Part shown: piece by piece, positions 56,946-63,971 of the stretch
Layout: each line of letters starts with the position of its first letter
How positions within the stretch are numbered: position 1 is the stretch's first letter
Assembly (NCBI RefSeq): GCF_029633915.1
Contig: NZ_CP091092.1
Span: forward strand, 1,240,001 to 1,304,000
From: Methanomicrobium antiquum
Lineage (GTDB): Archaea > Halobacteriota > Methanomicrobia > Methanomicrobiales > Methanomicrobiaceae
Reading direction: 5' to 3'
Length of the DNA stretch: 64,000 nt
Position numbers and translations under genes: made by a program
Notes under the pieces: model-generated
What the model was told of the DNA's origin: nothing
What the model saw: only the letters and a program-made list of their open reading frames with translations
Database searches by the model: none

Positions 56946-57564
56946 TTTTTGCACAAGTTATCCGGGGCATTCCTGATAACTCGTTTTTTGAAAATATTTC
57001 AGAAGACAAAAAAGGTGCACAGCCTGTGCACTTTTGATACAGATTCAGTGGGGGCAACTGTCAGGTATTTCTTTACAGTTCAAATTACAGAGAGTCGGGA
57101 AATGAATCGTAATTCAAATATTAGAAAATTCCAACTATTAGGAAATTCCTAATAGTTCGTTTTTGGGATTTTATTTTTGACCTATCCGGAAAATTTCTGG
57201 GATAACTCGTTTTTTGGAAAATATTTCAGATCTTAATATTCCTAATTTTCTTCATAGCTTTGCAAAATCAAAGTTTTGCCTTTTTCCAAATCAATATCAT
57301 TTTTTATGCTGATTTCAAGATCGCCGGTACCTAAATGACCGACATTTGTTACATCTCTTAAAAAGCCCTTTTCTTTTTCAAGATCAAATGCCTGCGGGTT
57401 TAATTTAACCCAGACAACAATCTCTCTTTTTTTCCGAGCAATGTTTACACAGACAAAATTTTTGATTCTCTTAAATGCTACATAAAATTTAAGCACTTTT
57501 GTCTGGACATCATCACCAAATGCTTCGATGAATGCCCGGAGATTTTCATACCTGTCAGTTAAAT
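56946..57564. repeat. 619-bp direct duplication, left copy
   Basis: Nearly identical to 59258-59876, with equal length. It holds a non-coding half with three hairpins followed by CGTTTTT, and the 3' part of the nuclease gene found complete in the right copy. It ends abruptly at ...GTCAGTTAAAT (57564), where the ATPase promoter begins. Confidence 0.92.
57242..57564 (-). pseudogene. Truncated C-terminal DUF5655 fragment of the nuclease gene
   Basis: Encodes about 107 residues nearly identical to the C-terminus of the gene at 59.6 kb (from ...YENLRAFIEAFGDDVQTKVL to YEEN). The nuclease half is missing; the frame continues for only about 22 unrelated residues to 57631, into the ATPase control region. 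It is most likely a non-functional relic of the duplication, though a free DUF5655 peptide cannot be excluded. Confidence 0.8.
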
Positions 57565-57622
57565 GGTGAGATGAGAAAAAAAATAAAGAATATATGGCAA
57601 TTCTGACCCCGTCAGTTTTAAT

Positions 57623-57654
57623 ACTAATCACGATTAGTACTAATCATGATTAGT
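57623..57654. promoter_or_regulatory. Two abutting 16-bp palindromes over the ATPase start
   Basis: ACTAATCACGATTAGT (57623-57638) is followed directly by ACTAATCATGATTAGT (57639-57654). The second palindrome contains the ATG at 57646. A TTTTAATA box lies at about 57615-57622. Two tandem palindromes at the transcription or translation start look like an operator for autoregulation; the binding protein is unknown. Confidence 0.65.
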
Positions 57655-59031
57655 CCTTTCATAGACAGGGACGAAGAGCGTTTTGTACTTGAGGAAGAGT
57701 GGAGCTCAGATGGCGGGAGGCTTATTGTACTATATGGAAGGAGAAGATTAGGAAAGACAAGGCTGTTATTTGAATTTTCAAAAGGAAAAAAAGGAATAAT
57801 GTATTTTTCTGAAGAGACTCCTGTCCGTCAGCAGATAAAAGGACTGCAGGAGGAGTGTGCACGCTTCTTAAACGACAGTCTCCTTTCCGACCTTAAGATA
57901 GAATCCTGGTCGCAGCTCTTCTCTTATCTCGTAAAAAATCCACCATCAGAGCGTTCTTACCTGATTATCGATGAATTTACATATCTTATAAAAGCTGATA
58001 AAAGTGTTTTGTCCGCACTGCAAAAAGCGTGGGACAACGGGCTTTCCGATTCAAAATGGTGCATTATTCTCTCAGGTTCGATTCTTGGACTTATGAGTGA
58101 ACTTGCTCTTTCATATACATCGCCGATTTACGGCAGAAGAACACGTGACATTCTGCTGGAAGAATTGCCATTTTGTCATGCAAAAGATTTCCTCAGGCAA
58201 AATTTTGAGGATTCCATGAAGACATATTTCACAATAGGAGGAGTCCCTGAATATCTTCAGAAGGCATCTGAGTATGACACATTTGACGAATTCGCAAAAA
58301 AAGAGCTCTTCTCAAAATACGGATATTTCTACCGCGAACCATATTTTTTGCTCTCACAGGAATTTCGGGAGCTTAAAATTTACCAGGGTATATTAAGGGC
58401 AATCGCAAACGGCCGGACAAAACCCTCCGAGATTGCCTCTCACTGCGGTATTGAAACAAGGAGCCTTTATCCATACCTTGAGGGAATGATACGGCTTGGA
58501 TTCGTTGAAAAGGAATCGCCGCTTTTGGGAAGCAGCAGGAATTCGATATATAATATAAAGGATCATATGCTTGGGTTTTGGTACCGTTATGTCTACCCGG
58601 AAAAAGGAAGAATTGAGACAGGTTCATTTCGTTATGAAGACTGCATCCTGTCACAGTACTTTGGAGCACAATTTGAAAAATTCATCAGATATGAGATAGC
58701 TCCTTTAATATTTCCCGGATATGATACCGGACGCTGGTGGCACAAAGGAGAAGAGATAGACTTTATTGCAATAAACAAAAGTTCTAAAAAAATTGTTTTT
58801 GGTGAATGCAAATACGGCGCAAAATCGGCCCGTGATGCAAAACGCATTCTGGAAAAATTAAAGACAAAGTCAGGACTGGTACATGCAGAGGACGGATACG
58901 AGATAAAATATGCCCTTTTTGCCGGGAAAGTAAATGATAAAGAGAGTCTTTTAAAAGAGGGGTATCTTATTTACGATTTGGATGAGTTAAAAAGAATCTT
59001 TAAGGATACAAATATTTGGGAACCGAATTAA
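57646..59031 (+). CDS. DUF234-type archaeal ATPase
   Basis: A 461-residue protein of the COG1672 archaeal ATPase group: Walker A GRRRLGKTRLL (K37), Walker B-like YLIIDEFTYLI near 107, a winged helix near 255-290 (RTKPSEIASHCGIETRSLYPYLEGMIRLGFVEKESP), and a C-terminal DUF234 domain with a PD-(D/E)XK-like core GEEIDFIAI...FGECKYG near 365-390. Function is unknown; such genes multiply in archaeal genomes and are found in variable regions. No ribosome site; the transcript may be leaderless. It lies between the two 619-bp copies. Confidence 0.85.
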   Translation: MISPFIDRDEERFVLEEEWSSDGGRLIVLYGRRRLGKTRLLFEFSKGKKGIMYFSEETPVRQQIKGLQEECARFLNDSLLSDLKIESWSQLFSYLVKNPPSERSYLIIDEFTYLIKADKSVLSALQKAWDNGLSDSKWCIILSGSILGLMSELALSYTSPIYGRRTRDILLEELPFCHAKDFLRQNFEDSMKTYFTIGGVPEYLQKASEYDTFDEFAKKELFSKYGYFYREPYFLLSQEFRELKIYQGILRAIANGRTKPSEIASHCGIETRSLYPYLEGMIRLGFVEKESPLLGSSRNSIYNIKDHMLGFWYRYVYPEKGRIETGSFRYEDCILSQYFGAQFEKFIRYEIAPLIFPGYDTGRWWHKGEEIDFIAINKSSKKIVFGECKYGAKSARDAKRILEKLKTKSGLVHAEDGYEIKYALFAGKVNDKESLLKEGYLIYDLDELKRIFKDTNIWEPN

Positions 59032-59073
59032 AATCTTTTTTTTCCCAAATTTAAAGCAGCTCTCAGGAAATAT

Positions 59074-59096
59074 CTGATAGTTCGTTTTGTATAATT
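59074..59096 (+). terminator. Hairpin with T-run after the ATPase gene
   Basis: The imperfect inverted pair CTCTCAGG / ATCTGATAG is followed by TTCGTTTTG, about 40 bases after the ATPase stop. It matches the form of the hairpins in the duplicated segment (stem, then CGTTTTT). Confidence 0.4.
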
Positions 59097-59098
59097 TT

Positions 59099-59240
59099 GT
59101 AATGAAAGTCTAAAATCCCTGATAGACTTATCATCAGTTTTTGTGTGATGAAAAAAGCTCATCATGTGCGTTTGCTATGAAAGTTACTTCGTAACTTACA
59201 TGAAACCGGTGCATGAGATATAATTTCATGGACGTTTTTT
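59099..59240 (+). repeat. Intergenic modular repeat, copy M (complete)
   Basis: A complete forward copy: module 1 (GAAAGTCTAAAATCCCTGAT, then TGATGAAAAAAGCTCATCAT) and module 2 (GCTATGAAAGTTACTTCGTA, then TGAGATATAATTTCATGGAC). It lies between the ATPase and the right 619-bp copy, so it is not part of the duplication. Confidence 0.85.
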
Positions 59241-59257
59241 ATGCATTTTTCAAAGAG

Positions 59258-59876
59258 TTTTTGCACAAGTTATCCGGAATTTCCGGATAGCTCGTTTTTT
59301 GAAAATATTTCAGAAGACAAAAAAGGTGCACAGCCTGTGCACTTTTGATACAGATTCAGTGGGGGCAACTGTCAGGTATTTCTTTACAGTTCAAAGTACA
59401 GGGAATCGGGAATTGAATCGCAATTTAAATATTAGAAAATTCCAGCTATTAGGAAATTCCTAATAGTTCGTTTTTGGGTTTTTCATTTTTGACCTATCCG
59501 GAAAATTTCTGGGATAACTCGTTTTTTGGAAAATATTTCAGATCTTAATATTCCTAATTTTCTTCATAGCTTTGCAAAATCAAAGTTTTGGCTTTTCCCA
59601 AATCAATATCATTTTTTATGCTGATTTCAAGATCGCCCGTTCCTAAATGACCGACATTTGTTACATCCCTTAAAAAGCCCTTTTCTTTTTTAAGATCAAA
59701 TGCCTGCGGGTTTAATTTAACCCAGACAACAATCTCTCTTTTTTGCGGAGCAATGTTTACACAGGCAAAATTTTTGATTCTCTTAAATGCTACATAAAAT
59801 TTAAGCACTTTTGTCTGGACATCATCACCAAATGCTTCGATGAATGCCCGGAGATTTTCAAACCTGTCAGTTAAAT
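59258..59876. repeat. 619-bp direct duplication, right copy
   Basis: Right copy of the duplication. Left half: hairpins such as TATCCGGAATTTCCGGATA followed by GCTCGTTTTTTG (about 59270-59299), and CTATTAGGAAATTCCTAATA with TTCGTTTTT (about 59444-59476). Right half: the 3' end of the nuclease gene. No gene lies in 59258-59553. Confidence 0.92.
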
Positions 59877-60486
59877 CCTCATCAGACTGGTTTAGAAGTT
59901 CGATGAATGTTTTATGGGGGGATTCTTTTTTTCTCTCTTCTTTTGACGGGATATTAATGTCAGATGATTTCCCGTTTTGTGCAGATGTTGCATTAACAAG
60001 GTCTAATAAAAGAAGGTCCGGCTCAAATTTGCGGTAGCGCAAAAGCTCAATATTTCGGTTTATTTGCGAAACTGCATGGAGATCGTACTTTGTAAAATCG
60101 CCGGCAATGCAGAGAAGACGTGGACTGCTCCAGTCTATCTTTTCCGAATATTTATTTCCGAGTTTTTTTAATACATGCAGTTCAAATTCGCCTTTGTGAT
60201 CAAGCAGCCAGTCTAAGTAATACAATCCCTGATTGATGACATTTTCATTGGTGGCCCGTTTGTATTCGATTATTACCGGAAATCCGTTTTCATCAATTCC
60301 TATTGTGTCAATCCTGCCTCTGTGAGTTTTGCCTGTTGTGTATTCGCTTCCAAGAAATGTAATTCCAAGCAGGGACTCCAGATTTTTCTCGATAAAATTC
60401 TGAAGGGATTTCTCCAGTGCCACCGAATGGCCTTTAAGTTCGGCCGCATCGCCACCCTTCATACTAAAAATTCGAATGTCTCCCAT
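59554..60486 (-). CDS. PD-(D/E)XK nuclease with C-terminal DUF5655 domain
   Basis: A 310-residue protein. N-terminal restriction-endonuclease-like fold: a helix with the conserved Glu (FIEKNLESLLG), then GKTHRGRIDTIGID (D60) and FPVIIEYKRATN (E74, K76), the PD-(D/E)XK core of DUF91/NucS-like nucleases. C-terminal DUF5655 domain (about 200-310). It follows the EVE gene by 4 bases, a coupled pair. A DNA nuclease guided by modified-base recognition is a reasonable inference; activity is not shown. Its 3' end is duplicated at 57 kb. Confidence 0.82.
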   Translation of the reverse strand: MGDIRIFSMKGGDAAELKGHSVALEKSLQNFIEKNLESLLGITFLGSEYTTGKTHRGRIDTIGIDENGFPVIIEYKRATNENVINQGLYYLDWLLDHKGEFELHVLKKLGNKYSEKIDWSSPRLLCIAGDFTKYDLHAVSQINRNIELLRYRKFEPDLLLLDLVNATSAQNGKSSDINIPSKEERKKESPHKTFIELLNQSDEDLTDRFENLRAFIEAFGDDVQTKVLKFYVAFKRIKNFACVNIAPQKREIVVWVKLNPQAFDLKKEKGFLRDVTNVGHLGTGDLEISIKNDIDLGKAKTLILQSYEEN

Positions 60487-60490
60487 ATAA

Positions 60491-60946
60491 TTATCCTCTC
60501 GGAGTCTCGGCAGCCTTCATAATATATTCATAATCCTCTTCAGGAATTGTTCTCATTGCCGTTCTTAAATGTCCGGTCCACTGCTTTTTGTTTGTGATGA
60601 ATTCAAGATTTGGAATCAACGATTTAAAGTCGAGCTCCTCTTTGAATATTTTAACAGGCTTTAATTTAACACGGTATGGAAATACTTCTTCGCCGCTCAT
60701 TGTCGGAGGCTTTTTGAAAATTTCTGTTTTTTCTTCAAAGGGCTTTGACGCGATATCAAACGCTGCCGTTATTGCGGATGGAAGAATAGTGTCTCCTGCA
60801 TTTTCCTGGCGGACGAATATGAGAATTTTATCTTTGGGCTCTGATCTTTCTATGCTGTTTTTGTTTCTCTTCGGAACGCCCCAGATGTTGTTTTTCTTAA
60901 TTACTTCCCAGTTTTCGCGGTTGGTTGACGCAATCCAGATTGTCAT
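60491..60946 (-). CDS. EVE/PUA-like domain protein
   Basis: A 151-residue protein with the EVE fold pattern: MTIWIASTNRENWEVIKKNNIWGVPKR, DKILIFVRQENAGDTILPSAITAAFDIAS and FPYRVKLKPVKIF, then a helical end. EVE proteins bind modified bases such as methylcytosine. It stands directly before a PD-(D/E)XK nuclease gene, so a modification-dependent restriction pair is likely but inferred. No ribosome site is clear at the ATG. Confidence 0.8.
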   Translation of the reverse strand: MTIWIASTNRENWEVIKKNNIWGVPKRNKNSIERSEPKDKILIFVRQENAGDTILPSAITAAFDIASKPFEEKTEIFKKPPTMSGEEVFPYRVKLKPVKIFKEELDFKSLIPNLEFITNKKQWTGHLRTAMRTIPEEDYEYIMKAAETPRG

Positions 60947-60997
60947 TTGAAATGAGTAGTTGATTTTGAGATTTATAAAGGTCGTTGGAGATCAACG

Positions 60998-61141
60998 GTG
61001 AGAATGGGAGGTATTGAACTCGGCCGGTGCGGTCTTTGCGGAGAGGGGAGGGCTTTGTTTAGGTCCTGTGATCTTAAGCTTGCGATTTGTGAGAGGTGTT
61101 ACGGGAGGCTTCTCCGGGAGGAGAATGCTGGGAATAGATGA
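60998..61141 (+). CDS. Small GC-rich zinc-finger protein
   Basis: A 47-residue protein from GTG 60998 (behind GGAGATC); ATG 61004 gives 45. It has CGLC and CERC pairs about 20 residues apart plus one further Cys (LFRSCDLKLAI), a zinc-finger layout seen in very small archaeal proteins. Codon use is GC-rich (GGC, CGG, CTC), unlike the neighbours, which hints at recent transfer or strong translation. Function unknown. Confidence 0.6.
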   Translation: MRMGGIELGRCGLCGEGRALFRSCDLKLAICERCYGRLLREENAGNR

Positions 61142-61283
61142 ACTGAATTAGAGTGAAAAATAATTTTAAAGTCTCACTGAATTATGAGAATAATTCGCAC
61201 AATCAAAAAACACTCCAAAATCATAACTACTCATTAAAGCAATAATAAATTATTAGTTTATAAATAAGATATTGGCTATACTC

Positions 61284-62429
61284 ATGATAGATCTCTCAAC
61301 AGTCCGGACAATCAATGCTATAATTGAACAGGATTCAAAGGACTCCACTTACAAATATGCTTTGATGCGGGGTGCTATTGAAATATGTCAGCACTATTCC
61401 CACTTGAAAGAAATTAAGGGAGACAGAGCTGTCTATCCGCTGGGTCTGCTTGCTGAGAAATGGATTTATTATTACTATCCAGTAATAGCTCATGAAAGTT
61501 TTATTCCGCAACGTAGTGGTGAACCTGAAAATCCTATAATACGCGGATCCCTCAAATTTCGTCCACATTTTCTCAAAGTTACGAATTTTTACAAGGCTCG
61601 TGGTGGATTTGATGCTTTCTGGAACGATTATACTTCAGGAAATCTGCCTGAAGATATTGCTCAGGAAGTACTTTTACTTCTTAGATCTGTCCGGGACACG
61701 ATAACAGAAAATCCTATGCGTCATATTGGGTATTCACATTTCAAAGAAGAATATAAGGTTTTCACATACGAGAAGGGCCCTACGATTCGCAAAAAAAAGA
61801 TTTATCCAGACACTAACTATATTCTGGAAAATTTTGGAACTTACACGATTTCTGCAGATCTTAGTGAGGCTTTTGAAAGTCTTGGCAGTTATCTTCTGGG
61901 AGAAGATTCTATAATTCAGCAATGGGCAGAATTTACGCACCGGATGAGTAATAAAGCAATAAAAACTGAAACGATGCTGTCACTTCTTACTACTAAACCA
62001 GAGGATAAACGGTATGTCCAGATGGCAGGCAGAGTGTACAAACAAGTGCTTGATGAGGGATGGATTGAATGTGTCTGGAGTGGAAATACAATTAAAAGAA
62101 TGTCTGAGATGTACATAGATCATGTTCTTCCCTTTGCCCGATGGAAAAACAATGATTTATGGAATCTTTTACCTGCAATAAGTTCTGTAAACAGTAAAAA
62201 AAGAGACAAAATTCCTGAACCGGGTCTCCTTCTAAAACGTGAAGATGTTATCCTGGATTACTGGCAAAAACTTTATGAGTCATATCCGGATCAGTTTCTG
62301 CATGAGATAACAAGATCATTGACAGGTAATAAACCCCAACAGCAATGGCAGGAAAATGCATTTGAAAGTCTTGTTGAGAAGGCTGATTATCTGATAAATA
62401 CACGGGGGTATGCAGCATTCGTAATTTAA
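61284..62429 (+). CDS. HNH-endonuclease domain protein
   Basis: About 381 residues. The C-terminal third has an HNH-type core: YIDHVLPFARWKNNDLWNLLP followed by SVNSKKRDKIP (about 285-320), in which the Asp-His, Asn and KK residues fit. The N-terminal 250 residues (RGAIEICQHYSHLKEIKGDRAVYPLGLLAEKWIYYYYP) are not recognised; similar N-termini occur in restriction-type HNH proteins. TATA-like TTTATAAATA at 61257 supports the start at ATG 61284; TTG 61272 is an alternative. Confidence 0.75.
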   Translation: MIDLSTVRTINAIIEQDSKDSTYKYALMRGAIEICQHYSHLKEIKGDRAVYPLGLLAEKWIYYYYPVIAHESFIPQRSGEPENPIIRGSLKFRPHFLKVTNFYKARGGFDAFWNDYTSGNLPEDIAQEVLLLLRSVRDTITENPMRHIGYSHFKEEYKVFTYEKGPTIRKKKIYPDTNYILENFGTYTISADLSEAFESLGSYLLGEDSIIQQWAEFTHRMSNKAIKTETMLSLLTTKPEDKRYVQMAGRVYKQVLDEGWIECVWSGNTIKRMSEMYIDHVLPFARWKNNDLWNLLPAISSVNSKKRDKIPEPGLLLKREDVILDYWQKLYESYPDQFLHEITRSLTGNKPQQQWQENAFESLVEKADYLINTRGYAAFVI

Positions 62430-62821
62430 AGAATTATAATAAAGCAATCCGTGATTTAATCCCTGAGATAATCCGTTCACAGGGTAAGGACTGCGAAGTT
62501 TTGGAATTAGAAGATTCTGCTTTTTTAAGTCAAATCGAATTTAAATTAATCGAGGAACTGGAAGAATATCTTGAATCAAAAGAACCGAAAGAGTTGGCTG
62601 ATCTGATTGAAGTGATCTATAGAGTTGCCGAGCTAAGAGGAGTTTCACAAGAGGAGCTGGAAATAATCCGACAAAATAAAGCAGCTGAACGGGGCGTTTT
62701 TATGAAAAACCTTGTTCTGGTTTCTGTTGAAGAAGAAAAAAGGGATGCGGAGGAAGAACCCGGGCGGGTGTCATCTCTTTGTACCTGTGAAAAAACAGAT
62801 CATATTTTTGAAGAAGAATGA
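62417..62821 (+). CDS. MazG-like / phosphoribosyl-ATP pyrophosphohydrolase-like protein
   Basis: The core matches small MazG-like NTP pyrophosphohydrolases: NKAIRDLIPEIIRSQGK, then the metal-binding pattern KLIEELEEYLES and ELADLIEVIYRVAELRG, then LEIIRQNKAAERGVF. No ATG or GTG lies in frame before RDLIPE; TTG 62501 would cut off the start. ATT 62417 lies after GGGGGTATG and gives MRNLKNYNKAIRDLIPE, the usual N-terminus, overlapping the HNH gene by 13 bases. I take ATT as start (inferred). Such enzymes remove faulty nucleotides or act in toxin control. Confidence 0.7.
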   Translation: MRNLKNYNKAIRDLIPEIIRSQGKDCEVLELEDSAFLSQIEFKLIEELEEYLESKEPKELADLIEVIYRVAELRGVSQEELEIIRQNKAAERGVFMKNLVLVSVEEEKRDAEEEPGRVSSLCTCEKTDHIFEEE

Positions 62822-62842
62822 CTCAGGCATTTACGTTGACTT

Positions 62843-63035
62843 TTGTCAAAACTGAACTTCAAAGCCGTGAAAATAAATGGCAATAAACAAATAGTCCCGC
62901 TTTACATCCCTTCAATAAAATTGACTTATGATTTAACAGATGATTCGGATTGGCTTAAATTTAAAGAAGAACTTAGGAATATAACCCGAAGCCTCACAAT
63001 TGATGATAATGCTGAGGGGGTATTTATGAAACGGC
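62843..63035 (+). pseudogene. Truncated gene, 5' part only
   Basis: From TTG 62843 about 64 residues look genuine (SKLNFKAVKINGNKQIVPLY, then TYDLTDDSDWLKFKEELRN), directly after the MazG-like gene. From about 63036 on, the frame runs antisense to the end of the opposite-strand winged-helix gene and becomes His/Pro-rich. The original 3' end was probably lost at this junction. No function is recognised. Confidence 0.5.
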
Positions 63036-63394
63036 AGCAGGTGTCTCACCCCCCTCACCTCCACATAACTCATCCTCCCGTGCACCCCATCCCTCCTCAC
63101 AAGATCAACAAGCCTGAGCTCCTCTAACTTTTTCATATACTCATAAAAGTAAGTATATCCGATATTCAGATCACTCTTCAGAGCGCCTGCCTGCAACTCT
63201 CCTGATGTAACGCCGGCAGCGTCTCCCTTATCTTCAGACTCCCTTGTCATCTGACCGATGAGCTCAAAGAGCTTCTTCTCACCGTTCTTTAAAGTCTTGA
63301 CAGTCTCATTAACATGAACATCCTTTGAGACAGAAAAGGACAGGGAATTCTCACTCGCCGATGTGGCATTAATCTCAGCAAGCGGAAAATGCAA
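62933..63394 (-). CDS. Winged-helix C-terminal domain protein, frameshifted end
   Basis: Residues about 35-115 form a winged-helix-like domain: KTLKNGEKKLFELIGQM, LNIGYTYFYEYMKKLEELRLV and DGVHGRMSYVEVRG, which resembles the C-terminal domain of Orc1/Cdc6-like ATPases (moderate similarity only); no ATPase domain precedes it. A second copy at the window edge ends YVEVRG-stop. Here a C6 run on the plus strand (63049-63054, against C5 there) shifts the frame past the likely stop at 63046, so the tail to 62933 is probably spurious. TTG 63394 start. Confidence 0.5.
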   Translation of the reverse strand: MHFPLAEINATSASENSLSFSVSKDVHVNETVKTLKNGEKKLFELIGQMTRESEDKGDAAGVTSGELQAGALKSDLNIGYTYFYEYMKKLEELRLVDLVRRDGVHGRMSYVEVRGVRHLLPFHKYPLSIIINCEASGYIPKFFFKFKPIRIIC

Positions 63395-63442
63395 ACCTCA
63401 ATGAGTGTTTGTTTAGGGTTTTTATCTTCGATATTTTGCCCG

Positions 63443-63652
63443 TTATACCAAAACACAGGACGCAGATGATTTGCCTTCAGGAATTGGAAGCCGATCCTCC
63501 TTTAAACCCTCAATATGAAATGCAATGGCCTCGTGCATATTTGCCTCTGCTTCCTCACGGGTCTTACCTGTTGCGACACATCCTGCAATATCCGGGGAAT
63601 ATGCGGAATAGTTGTCATTCACCTTCTCAACAATAATCAAAAATCTAAACAT
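63443..63652 (-). CDS. hicB: HicB-family antitoxin
   Basis: A 69-residue HicB: MFRFLIIVEKVNDNYSAYSPDIAGCVATGKTREEAEANMHEAI matches the partial RNase-H-like fold of HicB antitoxins. There is no C-terminal DNA-binding domain, as in short HicB forms. It follows the hicA-like gene by zero bases, with GGAGATAG serving as ribosome site. The order hicA-hicB is normal. Confidence 0.88.
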   Translation of the reverse strand: MFRFLIIVEKVNDNYSAYSPDIAGCVATGKTREEAEANMHEAIAFHIEGLKEDRLPIPEGKSSASCVLV

Positions 63653-63832
63653 CTATCTCCTCTCCTTAATTCCTGCCTGTTTTAATACGCTGTTCAAAGT
63701 ACCCGGCGCAAGTGTATCATTCATATTGCCCGGAATCGTTATTCTCCCTGCAATTTCAGGATTTTTGTACTGCCTGTGGCTTCGTTCAATTGTTACAACA
63801 ACATCCCATTTAAGCTCTTCTGGTCGCAGCAT
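63653..63832 (-). pseudogene. hicA: hicA-like toxin gene with disturbed N-terminus
   Basis: The C-terminal part is typical HicA (SHRQYKNPEIAGRITIPGN and LAPGTLNSVLKQAGIK). The N-terminus MLRPEELKWDVVVTIE lacks part of the usual first helix, and the residue before SH is Arg where Gly is usual. A good ribosome site (GGAGGTG) fits the ATG at 63839 instead, which is one base out of frame and stops after nine codons. A one-base frameshift has thus probably inactivated hicA; a shorter but working form from 63832 is possible. Confidence 0.6.
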
Positions 63833-63971
63833 TGAACATAAGCACCTCCAATATTGTAGAATTCACTATACTCTTACAGGTATTTACTGCTTTAAAAGAA
63901 TTAGAATCTTATCAGATAAAATTAAAGAAAAACATTTTTCGGATTAATAAAAATCATTTTTATCTCCGCAC

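Noticed and set aside
56946-59876. An insertion sequence carrying the ATPase
   Set aside because: There is no transposase and the 619-bp copies are direct, long and contain gene sequence, so it is better described as a duplication.
63612-63947. A 111-residue plus-strand frame
   Set aside because: It lies antisense to hicB start and the hicA-like gene, whose HicA motifs are clear on the minus strand.
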